Source: Mycolicibacterium sp. HK-90 (GTDB lineage Bacteria > Actinomycetota > Actinomycetes > Mycobacteriales > Mycobacteriaceae). Taken from it: a stretch of DNA of 64,000 bases. Below, piece after piece: positions 9,314-16,483 of the stretch. Numbering within the stretch: the first letter of the stretch is position 1; every line of letters begins with the position of its first letter. The DNA lies in assembly GCF_030486405.1 (NCBI RefSeq), contig NZ_CP129613.1, forward strand, positions 1,798,001-1,862,000, read 5' to 3'. A program made the position numbers and the translations under genes. The notes beneath the pieces are model-generated. The model saw nothing but the letters and a program-made list of their open reading frames with translations, made no database searches and was not told the origin of the DNA.

Positions 9314-10642
9314 ATGACCGCAGTGCTGACGACCACGCCGCACGTAACGCCTGACCGGGTACGAGCGGTCCTGGCGCGCAGCATCCTGACCGACGGCTTC
9401 GACTTCGTCCTGGATCTGGACCGCTCCAGGGGGTCCTATCTGGTGGATGCGCGCACCGGCGAACGCTTCCTGGACATGTTCACGTTCTTCGCGTCGTCCG
9501 CGCTCGGGATGAACCACCCGGCGCTGGCCGACGACGCGGACTTTCGTGATGAACTCACCCAGGCCGCCGTCAACAAGCCGAGCAATTCCGACGTCTACAG
9601 CGTGCCGCTGGCCCGATTCGTCGACACCTTCCGGCGCGTGCTCGGCGACCCGGCCCTGCCGCATCTGTTCTTCGTCGACGGCGGCGCACTGGCGGTGGAG
9701 AACGCGCTCAAGGTGGCATTCGACTGGAAGAGCCGACACAACGAGGCCCGCGGGATCGACCCGGCGCTGGGCACCAAGGTGCTCCACCTCCGTGGGGCAT
9801 TCCACGGCCGCAGCGGATACACGTTGTCGCTGACCAACACCGATCCGATCAAGGTGGCGCGCTTCCCGAAGTTCGACTGGCCGCGCATCGACACGCCCTA
9901 CCTGCGCCCCGGCGCGGACATCGCTGCGCTCGAAGCCGATTCGCTGCGCGCGGCCCGGGCGGCGTTCGAGGCCAACCCGCACGACATCGCCTGCTTCATC
10001 GCCGAACCGATCCAGGGCGAGGGCGGCGACCGGCACCTGCGGCCCGAGTTCCTCGCGGCGATGCGTGACCTGTGCGACGAGTACGACGCGCTGTTGATCT
10101 TCGACGAGGTGCAGACCGGGTGCGGGATCACCGGAACCGCCTGGGCCTACCAGCAATTGGGGGTCACCCCGGATGTGGTCGCGTTCGGGAAGAAGACGCA
10201 GGTGTGCGGGGTGATGGCGGGCCGTCGCGTAGACGACCTCGCCGACAACGTCTTCACCGTGAGCTCGCGGATCAACTCCACCTGGGGAGGCAACCTGGTG
10301 GACATGGTGCGCTCGCGACGCATCCTGGAGGTCATCGAGGTCGACGGGCTGTTCCGCAATGCCGAGCTCTCGGGTGACTACCTGCTTCGCCAGTTGCAAA
10401 GATTGGCAGTGGATTTCGCCGGAACCGTAATCGACCCGCGGGGCCGCGGCCTGATGTGTGCGTTCAGCCTCCCGACGACTGCCGCCCGCGACGACCTGGT
10501 CCGGCGGCTGTGGGACCGGCGCGTCATCATGTTGCCGAGCGGAACAGACTCGGTGCGGTTCCGGCCGGCGCTCACCGTGGCGCGCGAGGAGATCGACGCC
10601 TGCCTCGACGCCCTCCGGGACGCGTTGCGATCAGCGGGCTAA
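9314..10642 (+). CDS. lat: L-lysine 6-transaminase
   Basis: PLP-dependent class III aminotransferase of 442 residues. It transfers the epsilon-amino group of lysine to 2-oxoglutarate, giving aminoadipate semialdehyde and glutamate, the substrate of the dehydrogenase at 7190-8740. The cofactor region shows IFDEVQTG (262-269) and the lysine that forms the internal aldimine in FGKKTQ (291-296). It follows lrpA by 52 bp on the same strand. In M. tuberculosis lat is strongly induced in starvation and persistence. The stop overlaps the convergent Mrr-like gene by 4 bp. Confidence 0.95.
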   Translation: MTAVLTTTPHVTPDRVRAVLARSILTDGFDFVLDLDRSRGSYLVDARTGERFLDMFTFFASSALGMNHPALADDADFRDELTQAAVNKPSNSDVYSVPLARFVDTFRRVLGDPALPHLFFVDGGALAVENALKVAFDWKSRHNEARGIDPALGTKVLHLRGAFHGRSGYTLSLTNTDPIKVARFPKFDWPRIDTPYLRPGADIAALEADSLRAARAAFEANPHDIACFIAEPIQGEGGDRHLRPEFLAAMRDLCDEYDALLIFDEVQTGCGITGTAWAYQQLGVTPDVVAFGKKTQVCGVMAGRRVDDLADNVFTVSSRINSTWGGNLVDMVRSRRILEVIEVDGLFRNAELSGDYLLRQLQRLAVDFAGTVIDPRGRGLMCAFSLPTTAARDDLVRRLWDRRVIMLPSGTDSVRFRPALTVAREEIDACLDALRDALRSAG

Positions 10643-11190
10643 GGCGACGCGACCCGGCTCAGGATCGACCTGAGCCTGGGCAGGTCTGCGCCACCCACCA
10701 ATTCGCATCCGTGAAGCTCGGCGAGTTTACGTGCGGCCGGGGTGAATTCGTTGTTGGTGACCACCATGGTCCTGGCGCAGTCCTGCATCGGGGCACCCGC
10801 GACCACCTCCTGCACGGCGCCGGCGCCGACCGGACGCGACAAGCGTTTGCATTGCACGGCAATGCGGTTCGGCCGGTGTCCGACGATCAGGTCCACGCCC
10901 CAGTCGCCGGTGAGCGGAGTCATGATCACCGGCAATCCGCACGTGCGGGCCACCCGGGCCACGTGGTCCTCGAACTCCAGCCCGGTCATCACCGTGGCGG
11001 CCTGCTCACGGGCGCTGGGGGTGCCGGCACCCCGGACCGCGCCCAGCAGAAAACGCGGAGTCACCGCAAACGCCAGTGGCAGCGCGCCGCCGATCACCAG
11101 GCTCCACACCGGCTCGACCCCGGCCAGGTGCGCTGCGACCGTCGCCGCCACACCGGCCGCGACGTACAGCCTGATCCGAAGCCGTCTCAC
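10639..11190 (-). CDS. Membrane-anchored Mrr-like restriction endonuclease domain protein
   Basis: About 183 residues from the GTG at 11190. Two hydrophobic segments (about residues 6-22 and 28-48) precede a cytosolic Mrr_cat-type nuclease fold: a conserved GLEFE helix, then TGDWGVDLIV and AVQCKR, which supply the Asp and the QxK of a PD-(D/E)xK nuclease, followed by VGAGAVQEVVAG and TMVVTNNEFT. Mrr nucleases cut modified DNA, but many solitary homologues have unknown roles. No methyltransferase or specificity gene is adjacent. A longer upstream reading to 11643 exists but runs antisense through the next gene and lacks family similarity. Confidence 0.8.
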   Translation of the reverse strand: MRRLRIRLYVAAGVAATVAAHLAGVEPVWSLVIGGALPLAFAVTPRFLLGAVRGAGTPSAREQAATVMTGLEFEDHVARVARTCGLPVIMTPLTGDWGVDLIVGHRPNRIAVQCKRLSRPVGAGAVQEVVAGAPMQDCARTMVVTNNEFTPAARKLAELHGCELVGGADLPRLRSILSRVASP

Positions 11191-11212
11191 GGCCCCGAAT
11201 GCTAGAGGCCGG

Positions 11213-11240
11213 TTGTGACAAATCCGTTGTGACGAATCCG
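11213..11240. repeat. Tandem 14-bp repeat in the divergent Mrr-like/PAS-ANTAR gap
   Basis: TTGTGACAAATCCG is followed at once by TTGTGACGAATCCG (13 of 14 identical). The shorter core GTGACGAATCCG recurs at 13629-13640 between the divergent csbD and methyltransferase genes. Both sit in divergent regulatory gaps, so a binding site is possible but unproven. Confidence 0.6.
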
Positions 11241-11277
11241 CAGCGCCGCTGCCAGGCAAGGGAGCTAGGCTCAAGCA

Positions 11278-11964
11278 GTGACGACTGAACCCGCCGCGGA
11301 CCTCACCGAATCGCCGATCGAGCATGCGCTTGCCGGCGGGGAGCCGCAGCGCGTCGGTTGGTTCCGGTTCTACTTCGCCGACGAGCGCTGGGAATGGTCG
11401 CCTCAGGTGGAGCGGATGCACGGATACGAGCCGGGCACCGCAGATCCGACGACCGAACTCGTCTTGTCCCACAAGCATCCTGAGGATTACGGGCAGGTGG
11501 CCGCCACCCTCGAGGAGATCCGGCGGACCTCGGGCGCGTTCAGCACCCGGCACCGCATCATCGACACGTCGGGCGACGTTCACCACGTCGTCGTGGTCGG
11601 GGATCAGCTGTTCGACGAGACCGGTGCTGTCATCGGAACGCACGGTTTCTACGTCGATGTCTCACCCTCGATTGCGCAGGTGCACGAGCAGACGGTCACC
11701 GAGGCGGTGGCCGAGATCGCCGAGGCGCGCGGCGCGATCGAACAGGCCAAGGGCATGCTGATGCTGATCTACCGGATCAAGGCGGACGCCGCGTTCGAAC
11801 TGCTGAAATGGCGGTCGCAGGAAACCAACACCAAGCTGCGCCTGCTGGCCGAGCAGGTGGCGAACGATTTCCTCGAACTCGACTACACCGAGACCCTGCC
11901 CAACCGCGTGGTGTTCGACCGGTTGTTGCTGACCGCCCACCTGCGGGTCGGCGCGGAGGTTTAG
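11278..11964 (+). CDS. PAS-ANTAR RNA-binding regulator
   Basis: A 228-residue protein with an N-terminal PAS_3-type sensor (about residues 20-130; WEWSPQVERMHGYEPG and the HPED/YGQV region) and a C-terminal ANTAR domain (about 147-200; ARGAIEQAKGMLMLIYRI, then AAFELLKWRSQETN). ANTAR domains bind hairpin RNA and act as antiterminators in signalling pathways. Start is a GTG at 11278. What the PAS domain senses is unknown. A hairpin that covers the ribosome-binding site of the next gene lies 20-54 bases after its stop. It opens the accessory stress region. Confidence 0.9.
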   Translation: MTTEPAADLTESPIEHALAGGEPQRVGWFRFYFADERWEWSPQVERMHGYEPGTADPTTELVLSHKHPEDYGQVAATLEEIRRTSGAFSTRHRIIDTSGDVHHVVVVGDQLFDETGAVIGTHGFYVDVSPSIAQVHEQTVTEAVAEIAEARGAIEQAKGMLMLIYRIKADAAFELLKWRSQETNTKLRLLAEQVANDFLELDYTETLPNRVVFDRLLLTAHLRVGAEV

Positions 11965-11983
11965 CCCGAGCCCATCCAGGGAA

Positions 11984-12018
11984 AACTCCCGGCGCTGATC
12001 CAAGGCGAACTGGGAGTT
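11984..12018 (+). promoter_or_regulatory. Hairpin covering the ribosome-binding site of the gene at 12024
   Basis: AACTCCC (11984-11990) pairs perfectly with GGGAGTT (12012-12018) across a 21-base loop. The right arm contains GGGAG, the only good Shine-Dalgarno sequence for the ATG at 12024, so folding would hide it. It follows the ANTAR gene directly. It lacks the paired hexanucleotide loops of classical ANTAR targets, so a link is speculative. Confidence 0.45.
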
Positions 12019-12023
12019 GGGCA

Positions 12024-12266
12024 ATGGCGACGTGTGCCACGTGCGGGAATGACTACGACAAGGCATTCACGGTGAGCTGGGATGGGCATACCGAGACGTT
12101 CGACAGCGTGGAATGTGCGGCCGTCCGGATCGCCCCCGAGTGCGCTCACTGCGGGTGCCGGATCCTCGGTCACGGGGTTGAGGCGGCAGAGACGATGTAC
12201 TGCTGCGCGCACTGCGCCCGCGAGTCAGGACACCCCGAACTGGTCGATCGCCAGCGTGCCGGCTGA
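12024..12266 (+). CDS. Small cysteine-rich zinc-ribbon-like protein
   Basis: 80 residues with CATCGND at the N-terminus, an SVECA motif, CAHCGCRI, and CCAHCARE, giving two or more CxxC knuckles suited to binding zinc. Short proteins of this pattern are common and uncharacterised in mycobacteria. The GGGAG ribosome-binding site lies 7 bases before the ATG and is part of the hairpin at 11984-12018. The flavodoxin-fold gene follows 14 bp later, suggesting co-transcription. Confidence 0.75.
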   Translation: MATCATCGNDYDKAFTVSWDGHTETFDSVECAAVRIAPECAHCGCRILGHGVEAAETMYCCAHCARESGHPELVDRQRAG

Positions 12267-12280
12267 GCGGGGCCGGGCCG

Positions 12281-12898
12281 ATGACCGCTCCGACCCTGAC
12301 GGCGCTGGCGCTGGTCTGCAGTCTGAAACGCACGCCGGCCAAGTCCAGCAGCGAGTTGATCGCCGACCAGGTCCGCGAGAATCTCCATGTGCTCGGCGTC
12401 GGCACCGAGTCGCTGCGGTGCGCTGATTTCGTCATCGAACCCGGCGTCGAGGTCGACATGGGCGGAGACGACCAGTGGCCCGAGATCCGGAGAAAAGTTC
12501 TCGACGCCGACATCCTGCTGATGTCGACGCCGGTATGGCTCGGTCACCCATCGAGCATCGCGCAACGAGTGCTGGAGCGGCTCGACGCCGAGCTGTCGAA
12601 CACCGACGACGCCGGTCGCCCGATAGTGGCCGGCAAGGTGGCGCTGGTTTCGGTGGTCGGTAACGAGGACGGTGCGCACAAGACGGTCGCCGATATCTTC
12701 CAGGCGCTCAACGACATCGGCTACACCATTCCGGCCCAAGGGTGCACGTATTGGAACGGTGAGGCCATGCACGGCACCGATTATCAGGACCTGGATGCGG
12801 TGCCGGATCCGGTCGCCGAGGCCACCGCCGCGGCGGCCCGCAATGCGGCGCACCTGGCCGGGCTGCTCAAGGTCGGTCAATACCCGCGTTACGAGTGA
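12281..12898 (+). CDS. Flavodoxin-fold NAD(P)H-dependent oxidoreductase
   Basis: 205 residues of the NADPH-dependent FMN reductase/flavodoxin-like family. The N-terminal CSLKRTPAKSSS loop matches the FMN phosphate-binding site, and STPVWLGHPSS (about residues 86-96) and VVGNEDGAHK (about 124-133) match the flavin-contact loops. It probably reduces quinones or other acceptors with a bound FMN. usfY follows 9 bp downstream, so the two are likely one transcript with the zinc-ribbon gene ahead. Confidence 0.83.
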   Translation: MTAPTLTALALVCSLKRTPAKSSSELIADQVRENLHVLGVGTESLRCADFVIEPGVEVDMGGDDQWPEIRRKVLDADILLMSTPVWLGHPSSIAQRVLERLDAELSNTDDAGRPIVAGKVALVSVVGNEDGAHKTVADIFQALNDIGYTIPAQGCTYWNGEAMHGTDYQDLDAVPDPVAEATAAAARNAAHLAGLLKVGQYPRYE

Positions 12899-12907
12899 AA
12901 GGAAGTA

Positions 12908-13219
12908 GTGATGAAGGGACCTGAGGATCCTGTCGACCACACCAGGACCACCCGGCCACATGCCGGCGAGACCATGAAGGACAACCGCAACATGCCCGCC
13001 CTGGCCTTGATCGGCGTGGGCGTGGTGTTGTTCGTGGCCTGCCTGTTCGCGTTCGCCACGGGTAACGCGGGCGTCGGGGTGTTGCTCGCCATTCTGGCGG
13101 CCGTCGGGATACTGGGCGGGGGACTGTGGCTGGCCATCGCGCACCTGCGGGTGCGCAAACTCGAAGAACGTTGGTATGCAGAACATCCCGACGTGATCAG
13201 GCAAACGCCCAACAGCTGA
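12908..13219 (+). CDS. usfY: UsfY-like membrane protein, copy 1
   Basis: 103 residues. A hydrophilic start with DPVDHTRTTRPHAGETMKD (residues 7-25) is followed by two membrane segments (about 30-51 and 54-78) and a tail with LRVRKLEERWYAEHPDV. This is the pattern of UsfY, encoded beside rsbW-sigF in M. tuberculosis; function unknown. A second copy sits at 23434-23742 with the same conserved motifs. This one lies 12 kb from sigF, downstream of the flavodoxin-fold gene, and ends at a strong terminator. Confidence 0.85.
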   Translation: MMKGPEDPVDHTRTTRPHAGETMKDNRNMPALALIGVGVVLFVACLFAFATGNAGVGVLLAILAAVGILGGGLWLAIAHLRVRKLEERWYAEHPDVIRQTPNS

Positions 13220-13230
13220 CCCACGGACGC

Positions 13231-13264
13231 GAGATGGCCCAGCCACCGTGGACTGGGCCATCTC
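13231..13264. terminator. Bidirectional intrinsic terminator between usfY copy 1 and csbD
   Basis: GAGATGGCCCAG (13231-13242) and CTGGGCCATCTC (13253-13264) form a perfect 12-bp stem with a 10-base loop. It lies between two convergent genes and could end both transcripts. Confidence 0.8.
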
Positions 13265-13291
13265 TTCAATCAGGTCCGGACTGGGTGCCGG

Positions 13292-13534
13292 CTACGGTCG
13301 CTGGTGCGCCTGCTCACGCTGCTCAGCGGCCTTGGCTCCCGCCCGGGCCGATTCGGCTTCGGCCTCCTTCTTGGCGGCGTCCTGCTGGGCGTCGGCCTTG
13401 TCCTGCTGGGCTTTGCCCTCGCGTACGAGATCGTCGCGGCCGGTCACGGTGCCGACGGCTTCCTTGGCTTTGCCCTTGACGTCCTCGACGACGCCCTTGA
13501 TGGCTTCTTCAGGTCCTGAGTTCTTCTCGGTCAT
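13292..13534 (-). CDS. CsbD family stress-response protein
   Basis: 80 residues starting at the ATG at 13534. The N-terminal half carries the CsbD signature EAIKGVVEDVKGKAKEAVG (about residues 9-27) and GRDDLVREGKAQQDKADAQQ; the rest is a charged Ala/Lys/Glu-rich helix. CsbD proteins are small, highly induced general-stress proteins under sigma-B type control in other bacteria; the biochemical role is unknown. A SigF-like promoter lies at 13600-13623. Divergent from the methyltransferase gene. Confidence 0.88.
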   Translation of the reverse strand: MTEKNSGPEEAIKGVVEDVKGKAKEAVGTVTGRDDLVREGKAQQDKADAQQDAAKKEAEAESARAGAKAAEQREQAHQRP

Positions 13535-13599
13535 GCTTACCTTTCCGCTACTGGAGTGGATTGGTTGTTCTGCGCGGCTTCTCCACGCATCCCGGGGAT

Positions 13600-13623
13600 T
13601 TCCCCGATTCGCCGGTACTAAAC
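13600..13623 (-). promoter_or_regulatory. SigF-like promoter for csbD
   Basis: On the minus strand: GTTT, 15 bases, GGGAA. One mismatch from the mycobacterial SigF consensus GTTT-N15-17-GGGTA. It lies 65 bp upstream of the csbD start. Confidence 0.5.
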
Positions 13624-13657
13624 GTGACGTGACGAATCCGGCGGCAAGGCCGAACAA

Positions 13658-13681
13658 GTTTGCGGAGCGCCCCGATGGGTA
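13658..13681 (+). promoter_or_regulatory. SigF promoter for the methyltransferase/CDGSH pair
   Basis: GTTT (13658-13661), 15 bases, GGGTA (13677-13681): an exact match to the SigF consensus, 32 bp before the ATG at 13714. A second GGGTA at 13690 has no matching GTTT. Confidence 0.7.
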
Positions 13682-13713
13682 CCGAATAGGGGTACTTTCC
13701 GGAAGGGAGCGAG

Positions 13714-14391
13714 ATGGCTGTCGAGACCATTGCCGTTGGTGCCGAGGGTGTCTACCGGCCGCAGCACGATTCGTGGCTGCTGATCGACGCACTTGTGCGC
13801 AGCGAGGTGGTGGCCGGGCGCCAGGTGGTCGACCTGTGTGCCGGCAGTGGCGTCGTCGCCGTCGCCGCTGCCCATTTGGGCGCGAGTTCGGTGCTGGCGC
13901 TGGATATTTCACCCAATGCCGTGCGCTGCACGCAAGCCAACGCGATCGCCGCGCAGGTGGAGGTCGAGGCCAGGCTCGGTTCCTGGGTGCAAGCGCTCGA
14001 ACGTGATCCGTTCGACATCGTGGTCTGCAACCCGCCCTACGTCCCGGTCGGACCGGACACCGAGGCCGGCTCGATCCCGTCGGCCGGTCCGATGGCCTCA
14101 TGGGACGGTGGGCCGGACGGCCGACTGGTCCTCGACCCGCTGTGCGCGTCGGCCGGCACCCTCCTGGCCGACGGGGGCTGCCTTTTCCTCGTGCAGTCCG
14201 AGTTCGCCGACATCGAGCGATCGCTGACGATGCTGCGCGACGGGGGCCTCGATGCAGGCATCTGCGCCGGCCAACGGATTCCGTTCGGCCCGGTGCTGCG
14301 CTCGCAGGCTGGTTGGCTGCGGCACGCCGGGCTGCTGGAGGCCGGCCGGACCGACGAGGAGATCGTGGTCATCCGGGCGGACCGGCGATGA
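13714..14391 (+). CDS. HemK-like class I SAM-dependent methyltransferase
   Basis: 225 residues with a class I Rossmann methyltransferase fold: the SAM-binding loop VVDLCAGSGVVAVAAA (38-53), an acidic end of strand 2 (LALDIS), and the catalytic NPPY tetrad (106-109), which is typical of N5-glutamine and adenine-N6 methyltransferases. It resembles the HemK/PrmC and Mtq2 group; the target is unknown and it is distinct from the prmC paired with prfA. The start is preceded by GGGAGCGAG. Its stop overlaps the CDGSH start (ATGA), so the two are translationally coupled under the SigF promoter upstream. Confidence 0.87.
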   Translation: MAVETIAVGAEGVYRPQHDSWLLIDALVRSEVVAGRQVVDLCAGSGVVAVAAAHLGASSVLALDISPNAVRCTQANAIAAQVEVEARLGSWVQALERDPFDIVVCNPPYVPVGPDTEAGSIPSAGPMASWDGGPDGRLVLDPLCASAGTLLADGGCLFLVQSEFADIERSLTMLRDGGLDAGICAGQRIPFGPVLRSQAGWLRHAGLLEAGRTDEEIVVIRADRR

Positions 14392-14582
14392 CCGAGCAGC
14401 GGGCGGTCCGGGTGGTCGAGAACGGGCCGATCCTGATCGAGGGTCCGGTCCGGATCGAGCTTCCCGACGGGACCATCGTGGAATCGGACCGGTTCATGGT
14501 GGCGATCTGCACGTGCCGTCGGTCCAAGACGTACCCGTTGTGCGACACCAGTCACCGACGGTCACGGAAGCGGTCGGCATAG
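14388..14582 (+). CDS. CDGSH iron-sulfur protein
   Basis: 64 residues with one CDGSH motif, CTCRRSKTYPLCDTSH (41-56). The three Cys (41, 43, 52) and His56 are the ligands of a redox-active 2Fe-2S cluster; the usual DG of CDGSH is DT here. Single-CDGSH proteins act as redox or iron-sulfur transfer proteins. The start overlaps the methyltransferase stop by 4 bp, and its 3' end overlaps the convergent iron-enzyme gene by 21 bp. Confidence 0.88.
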   Translation: MTEQRAVRVVENGPILIEGPVRIELPDGTIVESDRFMVAICTCRRSKTYPLCDTSHRRSRKRSA

Positions 14583-15581
14583 CGAACTCTGTTGGCTCAG
14601 CCAGCATTCCATCAGGTGATCGGCCAACCTGTCCTCCATCGCGCAGAACGCCCGCATCCCGAACACCAGATCGGGTTCCAGGTCCGGCTCGCGCCTGATC
14701 AGATCACCGACCACGTCGTGGCGCACCACCTGTTCGTGCACCGCGTCGGCCTCGACATGCTCACGGTAGAACCGGACACAGGCCTCGGGTGCCCCCAGCC
14801 GCTGCAATGCGGTCACCATGCGTTGAGAGCCCGGGGAAGAGGTGATCTCGGTGGCCGCGAAGTGACCCGCCGCCGCCCCGCGCAGCCGGCGGTGCAGGCC
14901 GAACATCGACATCAGGTTCACCATCGCCAGGGTCTCGGCCGGCACGTTGCCGAGGTAGCCCAGATAGCTGTTGTCCAGGCCGGCTGCCGACATCAGATCG
15001 GCGAAGAGCTGCTGGTGGACCTGAGCCGCCCGCCCGGCCCCGTACTCGTCGAACTCGACCGCCACGAACGAGGCTTTCGCCTGACCGCCCAGCCGGGGAA
15101 TCAGCCAGGCGTGGGGATCGCCTTCCTTGAGGTGGTAGAGCGAGCGGTGGACGAAGTACTCCTGCATCTGGGGCCAGGTGCCCTCGTCCCGCAGGTGGTG
15201 GGACGGGCCGGTCCCGTCGACCGGATCGACCGATAGTCGCGCCATCTCGCGCTCCGCGGTGTCATCCGGGTCGATGGGGCCCACGTCGCGGCGGACCGCG
15301 GCCAGAAAGATCCGTTCGAACTGTGAACGCAGATGCAGCAGGCCCGCGTTCCATTCCCAGTCCTGATCGACCCCGGCGAATCCGCGGTAGTGCAGTTCGT
15401 AGCAGATGTACAGGGCGAGTTGGACATCCAGGCCGAGCGGGTCGGCATCGCGCAGCGGCACCCAGACGGGTTCCAGATGGTTGTGCGGGGCGCGGTCACC
15501 GAGCCGCTCGATGACCGCCGCCGAGATGGGCCCCTGTGCGTGCGGGAGCCCTGGCTGGGTGATGGGTGGGACGGCGGTCAT
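14562..15581 (-). CDS. Iron-containing redox enzyme, haem-oxygenase-like fold
   Basis: About 339 residues from the ATG at 15581. It belongs to the haem-oxygenase-like diiron oxidase/oxygenase group (iron-containing redox enzyme family): helices carry candidate metal ligands in ICYELHYRGF, FVHRSLYHLKEGDPHAW, FVAVEFDEYGAG and YREHVEADAVHEQVV. The reaction is unknown; relatives cleave C-C or oxidise amines. A SigF-like promoter lies twelve bases upstream of the start. Longer upstream readings lack family similarity. Confidence 0.82.
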   Translation of the reverse strand: MTAVPPITQPGLPHAQGPISAAVIERLGDRAPHNHLEPVWVPLRDADPLGLDVQLALYICYELHYRGFAGVDQDWEWNAGLLHLRSQFERIFLAAVRRDVGPIDPDDTAEREMARLSVDPVDGTGPSHHLRDEGTWPQMQEYFVHRSLYHLKEGDPHAWLIPRLGGQAKASFVAVEFDEYGAGRAAQVHQQLFADLMSAAGLDNSYLGYLGNVPAETLAMVNLMSMFGLHRRLRGAAAGHFAATEITSSPGSQRMVTALQRLGAPEACVRFYREHVEADAVHEQVVRHDVVGDLIRREPDLEPDLVFGMRAFCAMEDRLADHLMECWLSQQSSLCRPLP

Positions 15582-15593
15582 TGCCGACCGGTA

Positions 15594-15618
15594 TTCCCAT
15601 CCTGGGCGTTTGTGAAAC
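15594..15618 (-). promoter_or_regulatory. SigF-like promoter for the iron-containing redox enzyme
   Basis: Minus strand: GTTT (15618 to 15615), 16 bases, GGGAA (15598 to 15594), twelve bases before the start codon. The -10 differs from GGGTA at one base, as in the csbD promoter. Confidence 0.55.
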
Positions 15619-15650
15619 CGCCTGGCGCAGTGCGATTGCGGGAGCAACCA

Positions 15651-16142
15651 CTACTCGATGGTGCCGGGCGCGCCGGTGCCTGCGCCGTGCGAGGCAGTCG
15701 CCGTCTTGCCCAACAACAGACCCAGCGCGACCATGAGCACGCCCAGGGCGAAATGGAGCCAGTTGTCCGCGGTGTTCACCGGGATGAAGTTGGCCGGGCT
15801 CTCCCGGTCGATCACCAGCCCATAGAGCCACAGGACACCGTAGATCAGACCACCGCCGATCAGGAAGGCCCGAGCCGAGCCGAACTGGCGGGCCATCAGC
15901 AGACCGACCGCGCCGAACGCCAGGTGCACCAGGTTGTGGAGCACCGACACGTTGAACAGGCCGAGCAACATGGCACCGGAATGGTGTCCGGCCCAGGTCA
16001 GCTCGTCATAATTGCTGGTGATGCCGGGGATGAAGCCCAAGACGCCGACGATCAGGAACAGACTCGCGACGACCATGGCGCTGACCTGTAGCGGCGTCCA
16101 CTGCACGAGGCGGCCGGGGCTTCGTGGATTCGGTGTGCCCAT
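15651..16142 (-). CDS. DUF4383 membrane protein
   Basis: 163 residues with four hydrophobic segments (about residues 18-40, 57-80, 85-106, 127-147). The sequence GFIPGITSNYDELTWAGHHS and the LGLFNVSVLHNLVHLAFG helix are characteristic of DUF4383, an uncharacterised actinobacterial membrane family often found with stress genes. The start at 16142 is preceded by GAGAAAGGG. The next gene on the strand (iron-containing redox enzyme) begins 69 bp downstream and has its own promoter. Confidence 0.82.
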   Translation of the reverse strand: MGTPNPRSPGRLVQWTPLQVSAMVVASLFLIVGVLGFIPGITSNYDELTWAGHHSGAMLLGLFNVSVLHNLVHLAFGAVGLLMARQFGSARAFLIGGGLIYGVLWLYGLVIDRESPANFIPVNTADNWLHFALGVLMVALGLLLGKTATASHGAGTGAPGTIE

Positions 16143-16230
16143 GGGACAACCCTTTCTCTGCAAGCCGCGGCGCGCCGGACGGCCGATCGGCATGCCTCCG
16201 GATTCCCGCCCGCGGCCGATCCCACACGTC

Positions 16231-16255
16231 GTTTGCGCTGGGGCTTTCCGGGGTA
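16231..16255 (+). promoter_or_regulatory. SigF promoter for the small gene at 16289
   Basis: GTTT (16231-16234), 16 bases, GGGTA (16251-16255). Exact consensus; 33 bp before the ATG, leaving room for the GAGGTGAAG ribosome-binding site. Confidence 0.7.
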
Positions 16256-16288
16256 GCCAGATGCTGTCTCGGACACCGAGGTGAAGCC

Positions 16289-16483
16289 ATGACAACAACA
16301 TCTGCACCGACCGGCGGGCCCGAAGGCGTCTTCGGCCGGGTCGCCGAGATGATCCAGACGCAGCGCAGACGCGCGCTTGTCGAGCAGGCGGTCGCCGAAC
16401 TGGTATGGCACCTCGCGGGCGAGGATTACGTCACCGAGTGCGCAGAGCCGCCGACTGCCGACGGTAACCGGACCGCAGCGTGA
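16289..16483 (+). CDS. Small hypothetical protein, SigF-dependent
   Basis: 64 residues, not recognised. The middle (VFGRVAEMIQTQRRRALVEQ) looks like an amphipathic helix and the C-terminal third is polar. It has a clear ribosome-binding site and an exact SigF-type promoter. The last 53 bp overlap the convergent PRC-barrel gene, so the two messages are antisense at their ends. Confidence 0.6.
   Translation: MTTTSAPTGGPEGVFGRVAEMIQTQRRRALVEQAVAELVWHLAGEDYVTECAEPPTADGNRTAA

Noticed and set aside
10639..11643. Extended 334-codon version of the Mrr-like gene
   Set aside because: The extra N-terminus runs antisense through the PAS-ANTAR gene and is not nuclease-like; GTG at 11190 fits the family.
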